A program made the translations under genes and the position numbers. This document shows positions 8,520 to 15,818 of a DNA stretch of 37,177 bases, piece after piece. The notes below the pieces were generated by a model. The model worked only from the letters and a program-made list of their open reading frames with translations. It did no database searches and was not told where the DNA came from. The number at the start of each line of letters is the position of its first letter. Within the stretch, counting starts at the first letter, position 1. Source of the stretch: Treponema sp. (lineage in GTDB: Bacteria > Spirochaetota > Spirochaetia > Treponematales > Treponemataceae). The stretch lies in NCBI GenBank assembly GCA_016286535.1, contig JAEESZ010000005.1:220585-257761 (forward strand). Reading direction: 5' to 3'.

Positions 8520-8927
8520 ATGAAATATGCTGTCAGATTTTATACTAAAACTGGAAATACTAAGAAGCTTGCAGATGCTTTGGCTGCAGAACTTGGTGTT
8601 GAAGCACTTCCTATAAGCGAAGGTCTTAATGAAAAGGTCGATGTTCTTTTTTTGGGAAACTCTTATTATGCGTTTTCAATTGATCCGGAAGTAAGGGCTT
8701 TTGTTGCTGGTCTTTCAAAAGAAAATGTTGGAAAAATTGTAAACTTCGGGTCTGCTGCAATGCTCAATTCTACTTATAAAAAAGTAAAAGCAGAGGCTGA
8801 TAAGGTGGGAATCCCTATGGATGAAAGAGAGTTCCATTGTAAGGGAGAGTTTAAGGGACTTCATAAGGGTAGACCAAATGAAGAGGATTTAAAGGCTATC
8901 GTAGAATTTGCTAAAGAGTTTAAATAA
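8520..8927 (+). CDS. Short-chain flavodoxin family protein
   Basis: The 135-residue protein has a flavodoxin-like N-terminus with the phosphate loop YTKTGNTKKLAD (about residues 8-19), a core strand VDVLFLGNSYY and a KIVNFGSAAM segment. It likely binds FMN and carries electrons at low potential. The length is close to the lower limit for flavodoxins. A clear AAGGAG site precedes the ATG by 8 nt. Glutathione peroxidase follows after 17 nt in the same direction, suggesting a redox or oxidative-stress operon. It could alternatively serve as a small NAD(P)H-dependent reductase. Confidence 0.82.
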   Translation: MKYAVRFYTKTGNTKKLADALAAELGVEALPISEGLNEKVDVLFLGNSYYAFSIDPEVRAFVAGLSKENVGKIVNFGSAAMLNSTYKKVKAEADKVGIPMDEREFHCKGEFKGLHKGRPNEEDLKAIVEFAKEFK

Positions 8928-8944
8928 AGAAGAGGAGACTAATT

Positions 8945-9484
8945 ATGATTTATGATTACGAAGTTACTACAGGTAAGGGAGAAAGCTTAAAACTTTCTGA
9001 ATTTAAGGGAAAGGTTATTCTGGTTGTAAATACAGCAACTGGCTGTGGTTTTACACCCCAGTATGCTCCAATCGAACAGCTTTATAAAGATTATCACGAA
9101 AAAGGGCTGGAAATACTTGATATTCCATGCAATCAGTTTGGAGGACAGGCTCCAGGTTCAGATGAAGAAATTCATGAATTCTGTTCAATCCATTATAATA
9201 CAACCTTCCCACAGATGAAAAAATCTGATGTAAATGGCGAAAATGAACTTCCTCTTTATACTTACTTAAAGTCTCAGAAAGGTTTTGCAGGTTTTGATGA
9301 CCATGAACTGAAGGCCGTTTTAGAAAATATGTTTTCTGCAGCAGATCCTGACTGGGCTAAAAAGCCTGATATAAAATGGAACTTCACAAAATTCCTTATT
9401 GACCGCCAGGGAAATGTTGTTGCAAGATTTGAACCAACTGCAGATATGGCAAAGGTAGAAGACTGTATTAAAACTTTGTTGTAA
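8945..9484 (+). CDS. Glutathione peroxidase family protein (cysteine type)
   Basis: A thiol peroxidase of the GPx family that reduces hydroperoxides. The catalytic set is visible: Cys34 in the TGCGFTPQY motif, Gln68 in PCNQFGGQ, and Trp145-Asn146 in KWNFTKF. Cys80 (IHEFC) is the usual resolving cysteine of thioredoxin-dependent bacterial GPx enzymes, so thioredoxin is the likelier reductant than glutathione. It is 179 residues, normal for the family, with an AGAGGAG site upstream. It lies 17 nt after the flavodoxin gene and probably shares its mRNA, consistent with peroxide defence in an anaerobe. Confidence 0.94.
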   Translation: MIYDYEVTTGKGESLKLSEFKGKVILVVNTATGCGFTPQYAPIEQLYKDYHEKGLEILDIPCNQFGGQAPGSDEEIHEFCSIHYNTTFPQMKKSDVNGENELPLYTYLKSQKGFAGFDDHELKAVLENMFSAADPDWAKKPDIKWNFTKFLIDRQGNVVARFEPTADMAKVEDCIKTLL

Positions 9485-9504
9485 TATAGTAAAATACAAA
9501 ACAT

Positions 9505-9518
9505 AATAAGAACTTATT
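9505..9518. promoter_or_regulatory. Small palindrome ahead of the Spx-like gene
   Basis: AATAAG-AA-CTTATT forms a perfect 6-bp dyad 21 nt upstream of the ATG at 9540. It could be an operator or a small hairpin. There is no supporting copy elsewhere in the window. Confidence 0.3.
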
Positions 9519-9539
9519 GCATCTGTAGCGGGGGCAAAA

Positions 9540-9899
9540 ATGATTCAGATATTCGGAACTTTAAAAAACTTTGATGTAAAAACTGCCCAGAGATGGTTTT
9601 CTGAAAGGCGCATTCCTTTTCAGTTTGTTGACTTAAAAGAAAAGGAAATGAGCCGTGGGGAATTTGACAGTGTAGTTGATGCATTATCAAGAGAAACGGG
9701 CAGCCGCTCTGATGCAATAGAAGAATTGATTGATAAAAAGTCAAAGGATTACGCAAGTATTGCATACCTTGATGACAGCGATAAAGCTGACAAACTTTTT
9801 GAAAATCAGTTAAAACTGCTAAAGCAGCCTGTTTGCCGTAACGGAAAACAGCTTGCCAGTGCAGGGCTTGCTCAAAAGAAATGGGAAGGCTGGAAATAA
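9540..9899 (+). CDS. ArsC/Spx-like thioredoxin-fold protein lacking the catalytic cysteine
   Basis: At 119 residues this has the length and layout of the ArsC/Spx/YffB family: an N-terminal IFGTLKNFDVKTAQRW segment, a second strand IPFQFVDLKEKEMS and a C-terminal KLLKQPVCRNGKQLASAG segment that matches the LKRPI strand and loop. The family's cysteine at the end of the first strand (GTxxC) is replaced by Asn in LKNFD, so arsenate or glutaredoxin chemistry is unlikely. The only cysteine is in the late PVCRNG segment. It may act in protein binding or regulation, as Spx does. A GCGGGGG sequence precedes the start. The downstream gene begins close to or inside its end. Confidence 0.75.
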   Translation: MIQIFGTLKNFDVKTAQRWFSERRIPFQFVDLKEKEMSRGEFDSVVDALSRETGSRSDAIEELIDKKSKDYASIAYLDDSDKADKLFENQLKLLKQPVCRNGKQLASAGLAQKKWEGWK

Positions 9900-9916
9900 T
9901 TTTGCAGAAGAAAAAA

Positions 9917-10882
9917 ATGATTTTTTTGAACACCTTAAAAATCTCTCTTGCTGCAATTCTTGCAATAGTCACAGCAAAACTCTTAAAACTGGATTTTGCA
10001 GTTTCTGCAGGAATTGTTGCAATCCTTTCCGTGCAGCCTACAAAAAAAGAAACATTAAAAACAGCCTTAGACCGTCTGCTGGCCTTTCTTATAGCTCTTG
10101 TAATCTCTATTTCACTTTTTAATTTCATCGCTTTTTCAATTCCAGTATTTTTCCTCTATCTGGTACTTTTTATTTTTGTTTGTCAGATTAAAGGCTGGTT
10201 TTCTGCCATGGCAATGGATTCCGTTTTAATTTCTCATTTTCTTTCTTTTGAAAAAGCAGGATTACACGAAATAAGCAATGAGCTTTTGCTTTTTGTAATT
10301 GGGGTTGGTTTTGGGATTTTAGTTAATATTTTCCTTCATAAAAAAAGAAGCTATATTGAAGAACTAAAAGCTCAGACTGATGAAAAAATCCGCCTTGCCC
10401 TTCATAGAATGGCTTTAAGAATCCTTGATCCTGAACTTGCAGATTATGACGGGTCCTGTTTTATAGATTTGAATCAGAGTATATTTCTTGCAAAAAAACA
10501 GGCTGAAGAAAATTTTAATAATCAGTTTAGCAAAAAAGATACCTGGGACAGCGCCTATCTTACCATGCGCGAAAATCAGACAAAGGTGCTGCAGGAAATG
10601 TTCAAGTGCGTCAAAAACATCACAAGCCTTCCTCATACCGCTCCTCTTGTATCAGATTTTCTTGAAAAGGTGTCCAGAGAATATCATAAAGATAATGATG
10701 TAAAAGCTCTGCTGGAGGAACTGGAAGAGCTTCGTGCAAAAATGAAAACGCTTCCTCTTCCCCTTGAAAGAAAGGAGTTTGAGGACCGGGCAAATCTTTT
10801 TATGCTTTTAGAAAGACTGGAAGAATTTCTTATGCTTAAGTGGAACTTTGCCCAGGAATATATTCTTTCTGCAATTCAATAA
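9917..10882 (+). CDS. Aromatic acid exporter (ArAE/FUSC-like) family membrane protein
   Basis: The N-terminal half is hydrophobic (TLKISLAAILAIVTAKLL, then VSAGIVAILSVQPTKKETLKTALDR), matching the four-helix region of ArAE-1/FUSC-type exporters, with the conserved PTxxET segment. The second half (about 150-320) is soluble and helical, matching the family's C-terminal domain. It may export aromatic acids or other small anions; substrate unknown. An earlier in-frame ATG at 9881 lies inside the upstream gene and would add twelve polar residues. I prefer 9917 because family members usually begin just before the TLKI helix, but neither has a strong ribosome binding site. The 3' end overlaps the convergent Rpn-like gene by 47 nt. 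Confidence 0.8.
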   Translation: MIFLNTLKISLAAILAIVTAKLLKLDFAVSAGIVAILSVQPTKKETLKTALDRLLAFLIALVISISLFNFIAFSIPVFFLYLVLFIFVCQIKGWFSAMAMDSVLISHFLSFEKAGLHEISNELLLFVIGVGFGILVNIFLHKKRSYIEELKAQTDEKIRLALHRMALRILDPELADYDGSCFIDLNQSIFLAKKQAEENFNNQFSKKDTWDSAYLTMRENQTKVLQEMFKCVKNITSLPHTAPLVSDFLEKVSREYHKDNDVKALLEELEELRAKMKTLPLPLERKEFEDRANLFMLLERLEEFLMLKWNFAQEYILSAIQ

Positions 10883-11747
10883 TTTTTTCCAGTGGTAGAG
10901 AAACAGCCTGTGCAATTTGTTCAACAGTTAAGACATTCATTTTCAGAAGGTTTGCAGCACTTTCTATGGCTTTTTGATTTGCACCCAGTTCTTTACCTTC
11001 ATCAAGTATGTCGCGGATAACTTCTTCTGCATCAAACTCGGTTAAGCTCATAGCAAGGACCTCCTCTTTTTGCCTCTTAAAAAATCCCTCGAGAAGATTT
11101 TCTTTGATTGCCCAGTTTACGGCTTCTTCTATGGCGGAATTTGCAGTCATTCCACCTTTTTTATTTTCCTTTATTCGGCTGGTATATCTTACATAATCAT
11201 ATAATGGTTTGCATTTTTTTTGAAGACTCTGATTACGATTCGAATTAATATTGATCATTTTAGAAGTCCATTCAAAATCTCCTCTATCGGAATCCCCTTC
11301 AAAAGCATCTGAAAGTCTTAGTATTTCAATATCTTTTGTTTGTTTTTCACCATTATAAAAAACGATGAACTGTGGTGCCGGAATTTTTACAAGACTGGAA
11401 CGGTGAAGGCTTCTTCCTATTTTTGTCAGGTAAATTTGATATAATTGTGCAAAATATAAAAACCCGCGAAGAGGCATATTCGGATTATAGGTTGACTGCT
11501 GTTCGAACAGAGTCATCTGAGAATCAACCAGAAAAGAAATATCATTACGCATGGTAAGATAAATTACATTCTCAATAGTATTGATTTCCAGGGCATCTGG
11601 ATCTGTGTAGGAACTTCCTCGAAGTGCATTATAAAGTTCCAGTCTCCATTTTTTGCTTTCTTCATTGTTGCGGCCAAAGATAGCCTTAAATAGTCGGTCG
11701 TTTATTTGTGTTGAAAAGTGAGTTCTTATGTTTTTGTCTAAGTCCAT
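10836..11747 (-). CDS. Rpn / PD-(D/E)XK nuclease family putative transposase-like protein
   Basis: The sequence has the Rpn family signature: NDRLFKAIFG near the N-terminus, then DISFLVDSQMTLFEQQS, in which Asp and the Glu-x-Gln pair form the PD-(D/E)XK active site. A MPLRGFLYFAQLY segment and a helical C-terminus with EEVIRDILDEGKE follow. Family members promote DNA cleavage and recombination and are common as many paralogues in Treponema and Lachnospiraceae. A longer frame reaches 11837, but its first 30 codons are read through a dispersed repeat (11776-11829). The ATG at 11747 has an AGGGAG ribosome site 6 nt upstream and is the better start, giving 303 residues. Confidence 0.82.
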   Translation of the reverse strand: MDLDKNIRTHFSTQINDRLFKAIFGRNNEESKKWRLELYNALRGSSYTDPDALEINTIENVIYLTMRNDISFLVDSQMTLFEQQSTYNPNMPLRGFLYFAQLYQIYLTKIGRSLHRSSLVKIPAPQFIVFYNGEKQTKDIEILRLSDAFEGDSDRGDFEWTSKMININSNRNQSLQKKCKPLYDYVRYTSRIKENKKGGMTANSAIEEAVNWAIKENLLEGFFKRQKEEVLAMSLTEFDAEEVIRDILDEGKELGANQKAIESAANLLKMNVLTVEQIAQAVSLPLEKIIELQKEYIPGQSST

Positions 11748-11775
11748 AATATCTCCCTGCACAGTTGAAAAAAAA

Positions 11776-11829
11776 ACTCCCTCAGGAACCCTCTTTATGC
11801 TTCGCAAAAGCCTATCCCTGCTCGCGTAT
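11776..11829 (-). repeat. Shortened copy of the 124-bp dispersed repeat core
   Basis: Both ends of the core seen at 16529-16652 are recognisable (CTCCCTCAGGAACC on the left, CCCTGCTCGCGTAT on the right), but about 70 bp of the middle are missing. Its right flank shares ATAATATAGAC (11851-11861) with the right flank of the 16529 copy, so it is in that orientation. It lies directly upstream of the Rpn-like gene and creates a false N-terminal extension of that frame. Confidence 0.75.
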
Positions 11830-11921
11830 TTTTTCACTGTTCTTTTTTATAGATAATATAGACAAAAAAAATCACTTTTAACAAAGAATAGGGGAAATTA
11901 CGTAACCTTTTATTAATTATA

Positions 11922-11950
11922 TTTAAAAACAAGTCTTTTTGAGATAACAT
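11922..11950 (+). promoter_or_regulatory. Candidate leaderless promoter of the 11958 gene
   Basis: -35 TTTAAA (11922-11927), 17-nt spacer, -10 TAACAT (11945-11950), seven nt before the ATG. No ribosome binding site lies between. The surrounding DNA is very AT-rich, so chance matches are possible. Confidence 0.35.
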
Positions 11951-11957
11951 ATTAACT

Positions 11958-12764
11958 ATGCTGGAATTTTTTACACAAAACAAAAGTGAAATTTTACTTT
12001 CTGTAATTTCTTGTCTTATTGGCCTTTTTATTCCTTCTATTTTCAAACTTCTTAAGAAATTTGTTATTTTCATACATAATAAGTTAGATATAGTGCAAAT
12101 CAACTTTTCTGACTACTGTACGATTGTAAATAAAAAACAATTTAATAAAGTAATTAAGAAACTTTATCGTTCAGAAACGGCAATAGATCGTCTAAAGATT
12201 TGTGTTAACTATGAAAAGGAATTTATTGATCCAAAACAATATTCTCCTTCTGATATACAAATTTATAAAAATGAATGTTCTCTTGTTGAGTCATATGTAA
12301 ATGCATGTTTACATTTGTTGTTTTCAAAAGAAGCAAAAGCAAGACTTTCTGATTTTGGACTCAATACTTTAGAAGATTATACTTTTGCAGCAAAAAAAGT
12401 TATTAAACTATTCCATGGATATGAGGCCGAAAAAGGCAGTAAATCCTTTGATTTTATAAATAACAAAGTACGTCCTGATAGAGGCCTGGAACTTGTTTGC
12501 GTGGTATATTTAAAAAAAGAATCTGTTATATCTGCTTTGCATAATAATGGCTATACTTCAGATAAACTTCCAGAAGGACCAAATCTATTATTTATAAATC
12601 CAAAACTCTATTCTTTTACAGATAAAAATCTTATAAAAGAATCTATTCTTCCATATTTAATTTCTGGTGCTTTATCTAAAATTGATACTAAAACTATAAT
12701 TGACGGCTCTTTCCCTGTTAAGTATTTTTACGATTTAGATTCCTGGGATATTGGTCTTCACTAA
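11958..12764 (+). CDS. Hypothetical membrane-anchored protein
   Basis: This 268-residue protein is not recognised. Residues 8-40 form one membrane segment (ILLSVISCLIGLFIPSIFKLL), followed by a soluble domain rich in Lys, Asn, Ile and Tyr. There are no obvious catalytic motifs. The topology suggests an N-terminal anchor with a cytoplasmic domain. Codon use is more AT-rich than in neighbouring metabolic genes, which suggests recent acquisition or weak selection. It stands alone between an Rpn-like gene and pdxK, ends with a strong hairpin, and appears leaderless. Confidence 0.65.
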   Translation: MLEFFTQNKSEILLSVISCLIGLFIPSIFKLLKKFVIFIHNKLDIVQINFSDYCTIVNKKQFNKVIKKLYRSETAIDRLKICVNYEKEFIDPKQYSPSDIQIYKNECSLVESYVNACLHLLFSKEAKARLSDFGLNTLEDYTFAAKKVIKLFHGYEAEKGSKSFDFINNKVRPDRGLELVCVVYLKKESVISALHNNGYTSDKLPEGPNLLFINPKLYSFTDKNLIKESILPYLISGALSKIDTKTIIDGSFPVKYFYDLDSWDIGLH

Positions 12765-12771
12765 TATATGG

Positions 12772-12800
12772 CCGGGAACCTATGTGAATTAAGTTCCCGG
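12772..12800. terminator. Hairpin between the hypothetical gene and pdxK
   Basis: CCGGGAAC (12772-12779) pairs perfectly with GTTCCCGG (12793-12800) around a 13-nt loop. It lies between two convergent genes and could stop both transcripts. There is no T-run directly after the stem on either strand, so the terminator call is moderate. Confidence 0.5.
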
Positions 12801-12823
12801 GAGCGGAAATAATCAATTTTTTA

Positions 12824-13654
12824 TTAACCATTCAGGCGTTTTATAAGATATGGCAATGCCTTTTCAAATTTTACGCCGTACCAGTGGTCTTTGTCGCCGG
12901 CTGTCTGCTTAATTGCTTCTACAACAACATCTGCACCAAGGCTGGCAGCTTCCAGCAGGGATTTTCCCCGTAAAAGTGAGCCCGCAACAACAGAAGCATA
13001 AAGATCTCCTGTTCCATGTGTGCTGAGGGCCTGCTTTTCATTAAAATAGTATTCAATCTTTTTGCCGTCAAAAACTGCAACGCCAAGTTTTGATGATTCA
13101 AAAGAAACTCCGGTAAGAATTACATTTTTTGCACCAAGGGCAAGTAAGCCACGGCACATTTTTTCTATAAATGCTTTATCATATCCTTCCCCGACATAAG
13201 TCTGTCCTAAAAGAAAGGCAGCTTCAGTAAGATTTGGCATTATTACGTCAGCACCTTTGCAAAGCTTTTTCATTTCTTCCGGGAAATCATCGCCAAAGCC
13301 GGCGTACATTTTACCATTATCAGCCATTACAGGATCAACAATTCGGAGTGCCCCTTTTCTGGCAGTTTTTTCCATAATTTCAAGAATGTAAGGAATTTGT
13401 TCTTTAGAAACATAGCCTGTGTAAAAGGCATCAAAATCGATTTTTTCTGTGAGCCAGCGCTCAAGAATTAAGGGCATATCGCCGGTAAGGTCGCGGAAGG
13501 TCCAGCCGGAAAAGCCTGCAGTATGATTTGAAAGTACAGAACTTGGAAGAACTGCAGTTTCAATTCCGCAGGCAGAAATTACAGGAAGTGCTACAGTAAG
13601 AGAACACTTTCCAACGCAGGAAATATCCTGAATAGTTAGAAGTCTTTTATCCAT
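12824..13654 (-). CDS. Pyridoxamine/pyridoxal kinase (PfkB/ThiD-like fold)
   Basis: A vitamin B6 salvage kinase that phosphorylates pyridoxal or pyridoxamine. The 276-residue sequence begins with IQDISCVGKCSLT, typical of PdxK/PdxY, carries SNHTAGFSG, VDPVMADNGKMY and MPNLTEAAFLLG, and ends its active site with THGTGDLYAS, where Asp217 is the catalytic base. Length is normal. A TGGAG ribosome site precedes the ATG. The gene is monocistronic here. PLP made by it could supply enzymes such as the MetY in this window, but no co-regulation is visible. Confidence 0.92.
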   Translation of the reverse strand: MDKRLLTIQDISCVGKCSLTVALPVISACGIETAVLPSSVLSNHTAGFSGWTFRDLTGDMPLILERWLTEKIDFDAFYTGYVSKEQIPYILEIMEKTARKGALRIVDPVMADNGKMYAGFGDDFPEEMKKLCKGADVIMPNLTEAAFLLGQTYVGEGYDKAFIEKMCRGLLALGAKNVILTGVSFESSKLGVAVFDGKKIEYYFNEKQALSTHGTGDLYASVVAGSLLRGKSLLEAASLGADVVVEAIKQTAGDKDHWYGVKFEKALPYLIKRLNG

Positions 13655-13735
13655 TTTTTTACTCCATATTTTGAAATATTTAATTTCTTAGAATATAGTA
13701 AAAAACTGGTATTATTTGGATATCCAAAAAAGATA

Positions 13736-13920
13736 AATTATTATATATCCAGAAAAAGAGATTTACTTAAAAATGCGCGAGCAGGGTTCGGCTTTTGCGG
13801 AGCGTTGAAGAGTATAAGGCCCGTTCTTTCTGTAAAGAAGGCGCAGCGAAGCTGGCTCTTCTCGGCGGAGCATAAAGACGGTTCCTGCGGGAGCATTTTG
13901 GAAAGTAAATCTTCATACAT
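13736..13920 (+). repeat. Dispersed repeat with 124-bp core, orientation 1
   Basis: The core 13773-13896 is the exact reverse complement of 16529-16652 over all 124 bp. It is bounded by imperfect inverted ends, ATGCGCGAGCAGG and CCTGCGGGAGCAT. The left flank 13736-13772 matches 16490-16526 in the same orientation, and the right flank ends in CTTCATACATA as at the other site. An outer inverted pair, AGATTTACTT and AAGTAAATCT, also frames the core. It carries no transposase and looks like a miniature, partly palindromic mobile element. It accounts for most of the 282-nt gap between pdxK and the next gene. Confidence 0.85.
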
Positions 13921-13936
13921 ATCCCGCAGGTAATTC

Positions 13937-14182
13937 TTAAATTTCCTCTTCTATTATTTCTTCCGCCAGAGTGTTGCCATCCTTATCTTTTGTAATCCGC
14001 CTTCGTATTATTCTTTTTCGGGATGGTCTGAAATCTTCTTCGTCATAGTCGTATACTTCATCCAGTTTGGCCATAAGCTCTCTATGTCTTTTTTCTTCTC
14101 TAACCTGGTTCTGATAATCGTCTTCTGCGCTTGCAGAAAGAATAATACCAGCGATTATAAGAATTATGCTTAATGTAAACAT
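13937..14182 (-). CDS. Small single-span membrane protein, hypothetical
   Basis: This 81-residue protein has one N-terminal membrane helix (residues 2-18, LSIILIIAGIILSAS) and a highly charged C-terminal tail with alternating acidic and basic stretches (EDDYQNQVREEKRHREL, then RKRIIRRRITKDK, then an acidic EIIEEEI end). The tail is predicted cytoplasmic or coiled. No family is recognised. A G-rich AAGGGGG stretch 8-14 nt before the ATG may act as its ribosome site. Function unknown. Confidence 0.6.
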   Translation of the reverse strand: MFTLSIILIIAGIILSASAEDDYQNQVREEKRHRELMAKLDEVYDYDEEDFRPSRKRIIRRRITKDKDGNTLAEEIIEEEI

Positions 14183-14309
14183 TACGCCGCCCCCTTATTT
14201 TTATATGACTTCTCTCTCTTTTTATTCGGGAAAGCATATAAGGAAATTATAAGTGATATATTGATTTTTGTTAAAAAAATACAAAGAAATTTACTGCATT
14301 TTTTGCATA

Positions 14310-14345
14310 AAACGTTTAACAAATAAAAATTTATGATGTTATACT
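14310..14345 (+). promoter_or_regulatory. Promoter and possible operator of the alpha-L-fucosidase gene
   Basis: -35 TTAACA (14316-14321), 18-nt spacer and -10 TATACT (14340-14345) lie upstream of the ATG at 14371, with an AGGG ribosome site between. The perfect palindrome AAACGTTT (14310-14317) overlaps the -35. CG-centred palindromes at such places are typical of LacI-family sugar regulators, so sugar-dependent repression is plausible; no regulator gene is in the window. Confidence 0.5.
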
Positions 14346-14370
14346 AAAAGAAAAAAAACAGGGATAAAAA

Positions 14371-15807
14371 ATGATAGAAATTAATAGCCGGGAATATGAA
14401 GAAAAACTGATTTCAGTTCTTCCTTCTCCAAGACAAGTTGCTTTTCAGCAGACTGAGTTTTATGCCTTTGTACATTTTACAGTAAATACTTTTACAGACA
14501 GGGAATGGGGAGACGGTAAAGAAAATCCTGAAATCTTTAATCCTGTGAATTTTGATGCCGACCAGTGGCTTAGTGCAATTAAGGCAGCCGGAATGAAAGG
14601 TCTTATTCTTACCTGTAAGCATCATGATGGATTTTGTCTCTGGCCAAGTAAGTTTACAAATCATAGTGTTGCAGCATCACCTTTTAAAAAGGATATAGTT
14701 CTTGAAGTTTCTGAAGCCTGCAAAAAATATGGAATAAAATTCGGAGTTTATCTTTCTCCATGGGACAGAAATTCTTCTCTTTACGGACAGGGCAAGGCCT
14801 ATGATGATTATTTTGTAAATCAGCTTACAGAGCTTTTAACAAATTATGGACCGGTGTTTTCAGTCTGGTTTGACGGAGCCTGCGGGGAAGGGCCTAACGG
14901 AAAAAAACAGTATTATGATTGGGAACGCTATTATAAAGTAATAAGGGATTTACAGCCGGATGCCTGTATTTCTGTTTGCGGACCGGATATCCGCTGGTGT
15001 GGAAATGAAGCCGGCTATACAAGAGAGGCTGAATGGAGTGTTGTTCCTCAAAGAGCAAGAGACAGCGAAAAAATTGCAGAAAAAAGCCAGCAGCAGGATG
15101 ATGAAAAGTTTCGTTTACGCCATGTAGATGCAAGAGATTCTGATTTAGGAAGCCGTAAAATTTTACAGGGGGAAGAAAATCTTATCTGGTATCCTGCAGA
15201 GGTAAACACTTCAATCAGACCCGGCTGGTTTTATCATGAATACGAAGATGATAAGGTAAAAAGCCTTGAAGAACTTGTGCATGTTTATATGAATTCTGTC
15301 GGGGGAAATGCAACTTTTCTGTTAAATATTCCTCCCGCAAAAGACGGATTATTCCATAAAAATGATGTAAAGCGGCTTAAAGAACTTGGGGATTATCTTA
15401 AAAAGACTTTTGCAAAAAATATAGGCGAAAAGGCAGATTTTTATGCTGATGCAGAAAGTCTGGAAGCTTGCACTGAAGAAAGAAAAATTGATTGCTTAAA
15501 AAAAGATGATTATGAAGCAAGTTATTCAGGAAAGGCAGATAAGCTTTCTTCTATTATAATCAGATGGAAAGAAAAAGTTTCTCCTGCAACAATTGTAATT
15601 AAAGAAAATATTTTAAAGAGTCAGCGGGTTGAACAGTTTGAAGTGCAGGCCCTTATAAACAATGAATTTGTAAAGGTCTATTCTGGAACTGTTATAGGCT
15701 ACAAAAAAATTATACAGCTCCAGAAAGTTCAGACTGACTGCTTAAAAATCATAATTACTCAATGCAGAAGAGAACCTTTTATTGCATTTGTTGGAATATA
15801 TAAGTAA
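14371..15807 (+). CDS. GH29 alpha-L-fucosidase
   Basis: This enzyme should remove alpha-L-fucose from host or plant glycans. GH29 hallmarks: FGVYLSPWDRN (about 124-134), CKHHDGFCLW with the HHDG motif at 84-87, and VWFDGACGEG with nucleophile Asp168. A C-terminal beta-sandwich begins at about residue 350. The protein is 478 residues, normal for bacterial GH29. It has no signal peptide, so it probably acts in the cytoplasm on imported oligosaccharides, like the GH3 enzyme of this window. The RPGWFYHEYEDDKVKS stretch and FLLNIPPAKDG loop also match the family. The start has an AGGG ribosome site. Confidence 0.95.
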   Translation: MIEINSREYEEKLISVLPSPRQVAFQQTEFYAFVHFTVNTFTDREWGDGKENPEIFNPVNFDADQWLSAIKAAGMKGLILTCKHHDGFCLWPSKFTNHSVAASPFKKDIVLEVSEACKKYGIKFGVYLSPWDRNSSLYGQGKAYDDYFVNQLTELLTNYGPVFSVWFDGACGEGPNGKKQYYDWERYYKVIRDLQPDACISVCGPDIRWCGNEAGYTREAEWSVVPQRARDSEKIAEKSQQQDDEKFRLRHVDARDSDLGSRKILQGEENLIWYPAEVNTSIRPGWFYHEYEDDKVKSLEELVHVYMNSVGGNATFLLNIPPAKDGLFHKNDVKRLKELGDYLKKTFAKNIGEKADFYADAESLEACTEERKIDCLKKDDYEASYSGKADKLSSIIIRWKEKVSPATIVIKENILKSQRVEQFEVQALINNEFVKVYSGTVIGYKKIIQLQKVQTDCLKIIITQCRREPFIAFVGIYK

Positions 15808-15818
15808 AAAGCTTCTGC

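Noticed and set aside
8945..9484. Selenocysteine in the glutathione peroxidase
   Set aside because: The active-site codon is TGT for Cys34, with no in-frame TGA and no need for a SECIS element.
11748..11837. N-terminal extension of the Rpn-like protein
   Set aside because: It is encoded by the shortened dispersed repeat; the ATG at 11747 has a proper ribosome site and fits the family.
12772..12800. The GC-rich hairpin as part of a tRNA
   Set aside because: There is only one stem, with no anticodon or T arm and no CCA-type end.
14203..14240. TATATGAC and GCATATA near the small membrane gene as another palindrome-array unit
   Set aside because: The halves are in the wrong order and at the wrong distance for a 35-bp unit, and no neighbouring units exist.
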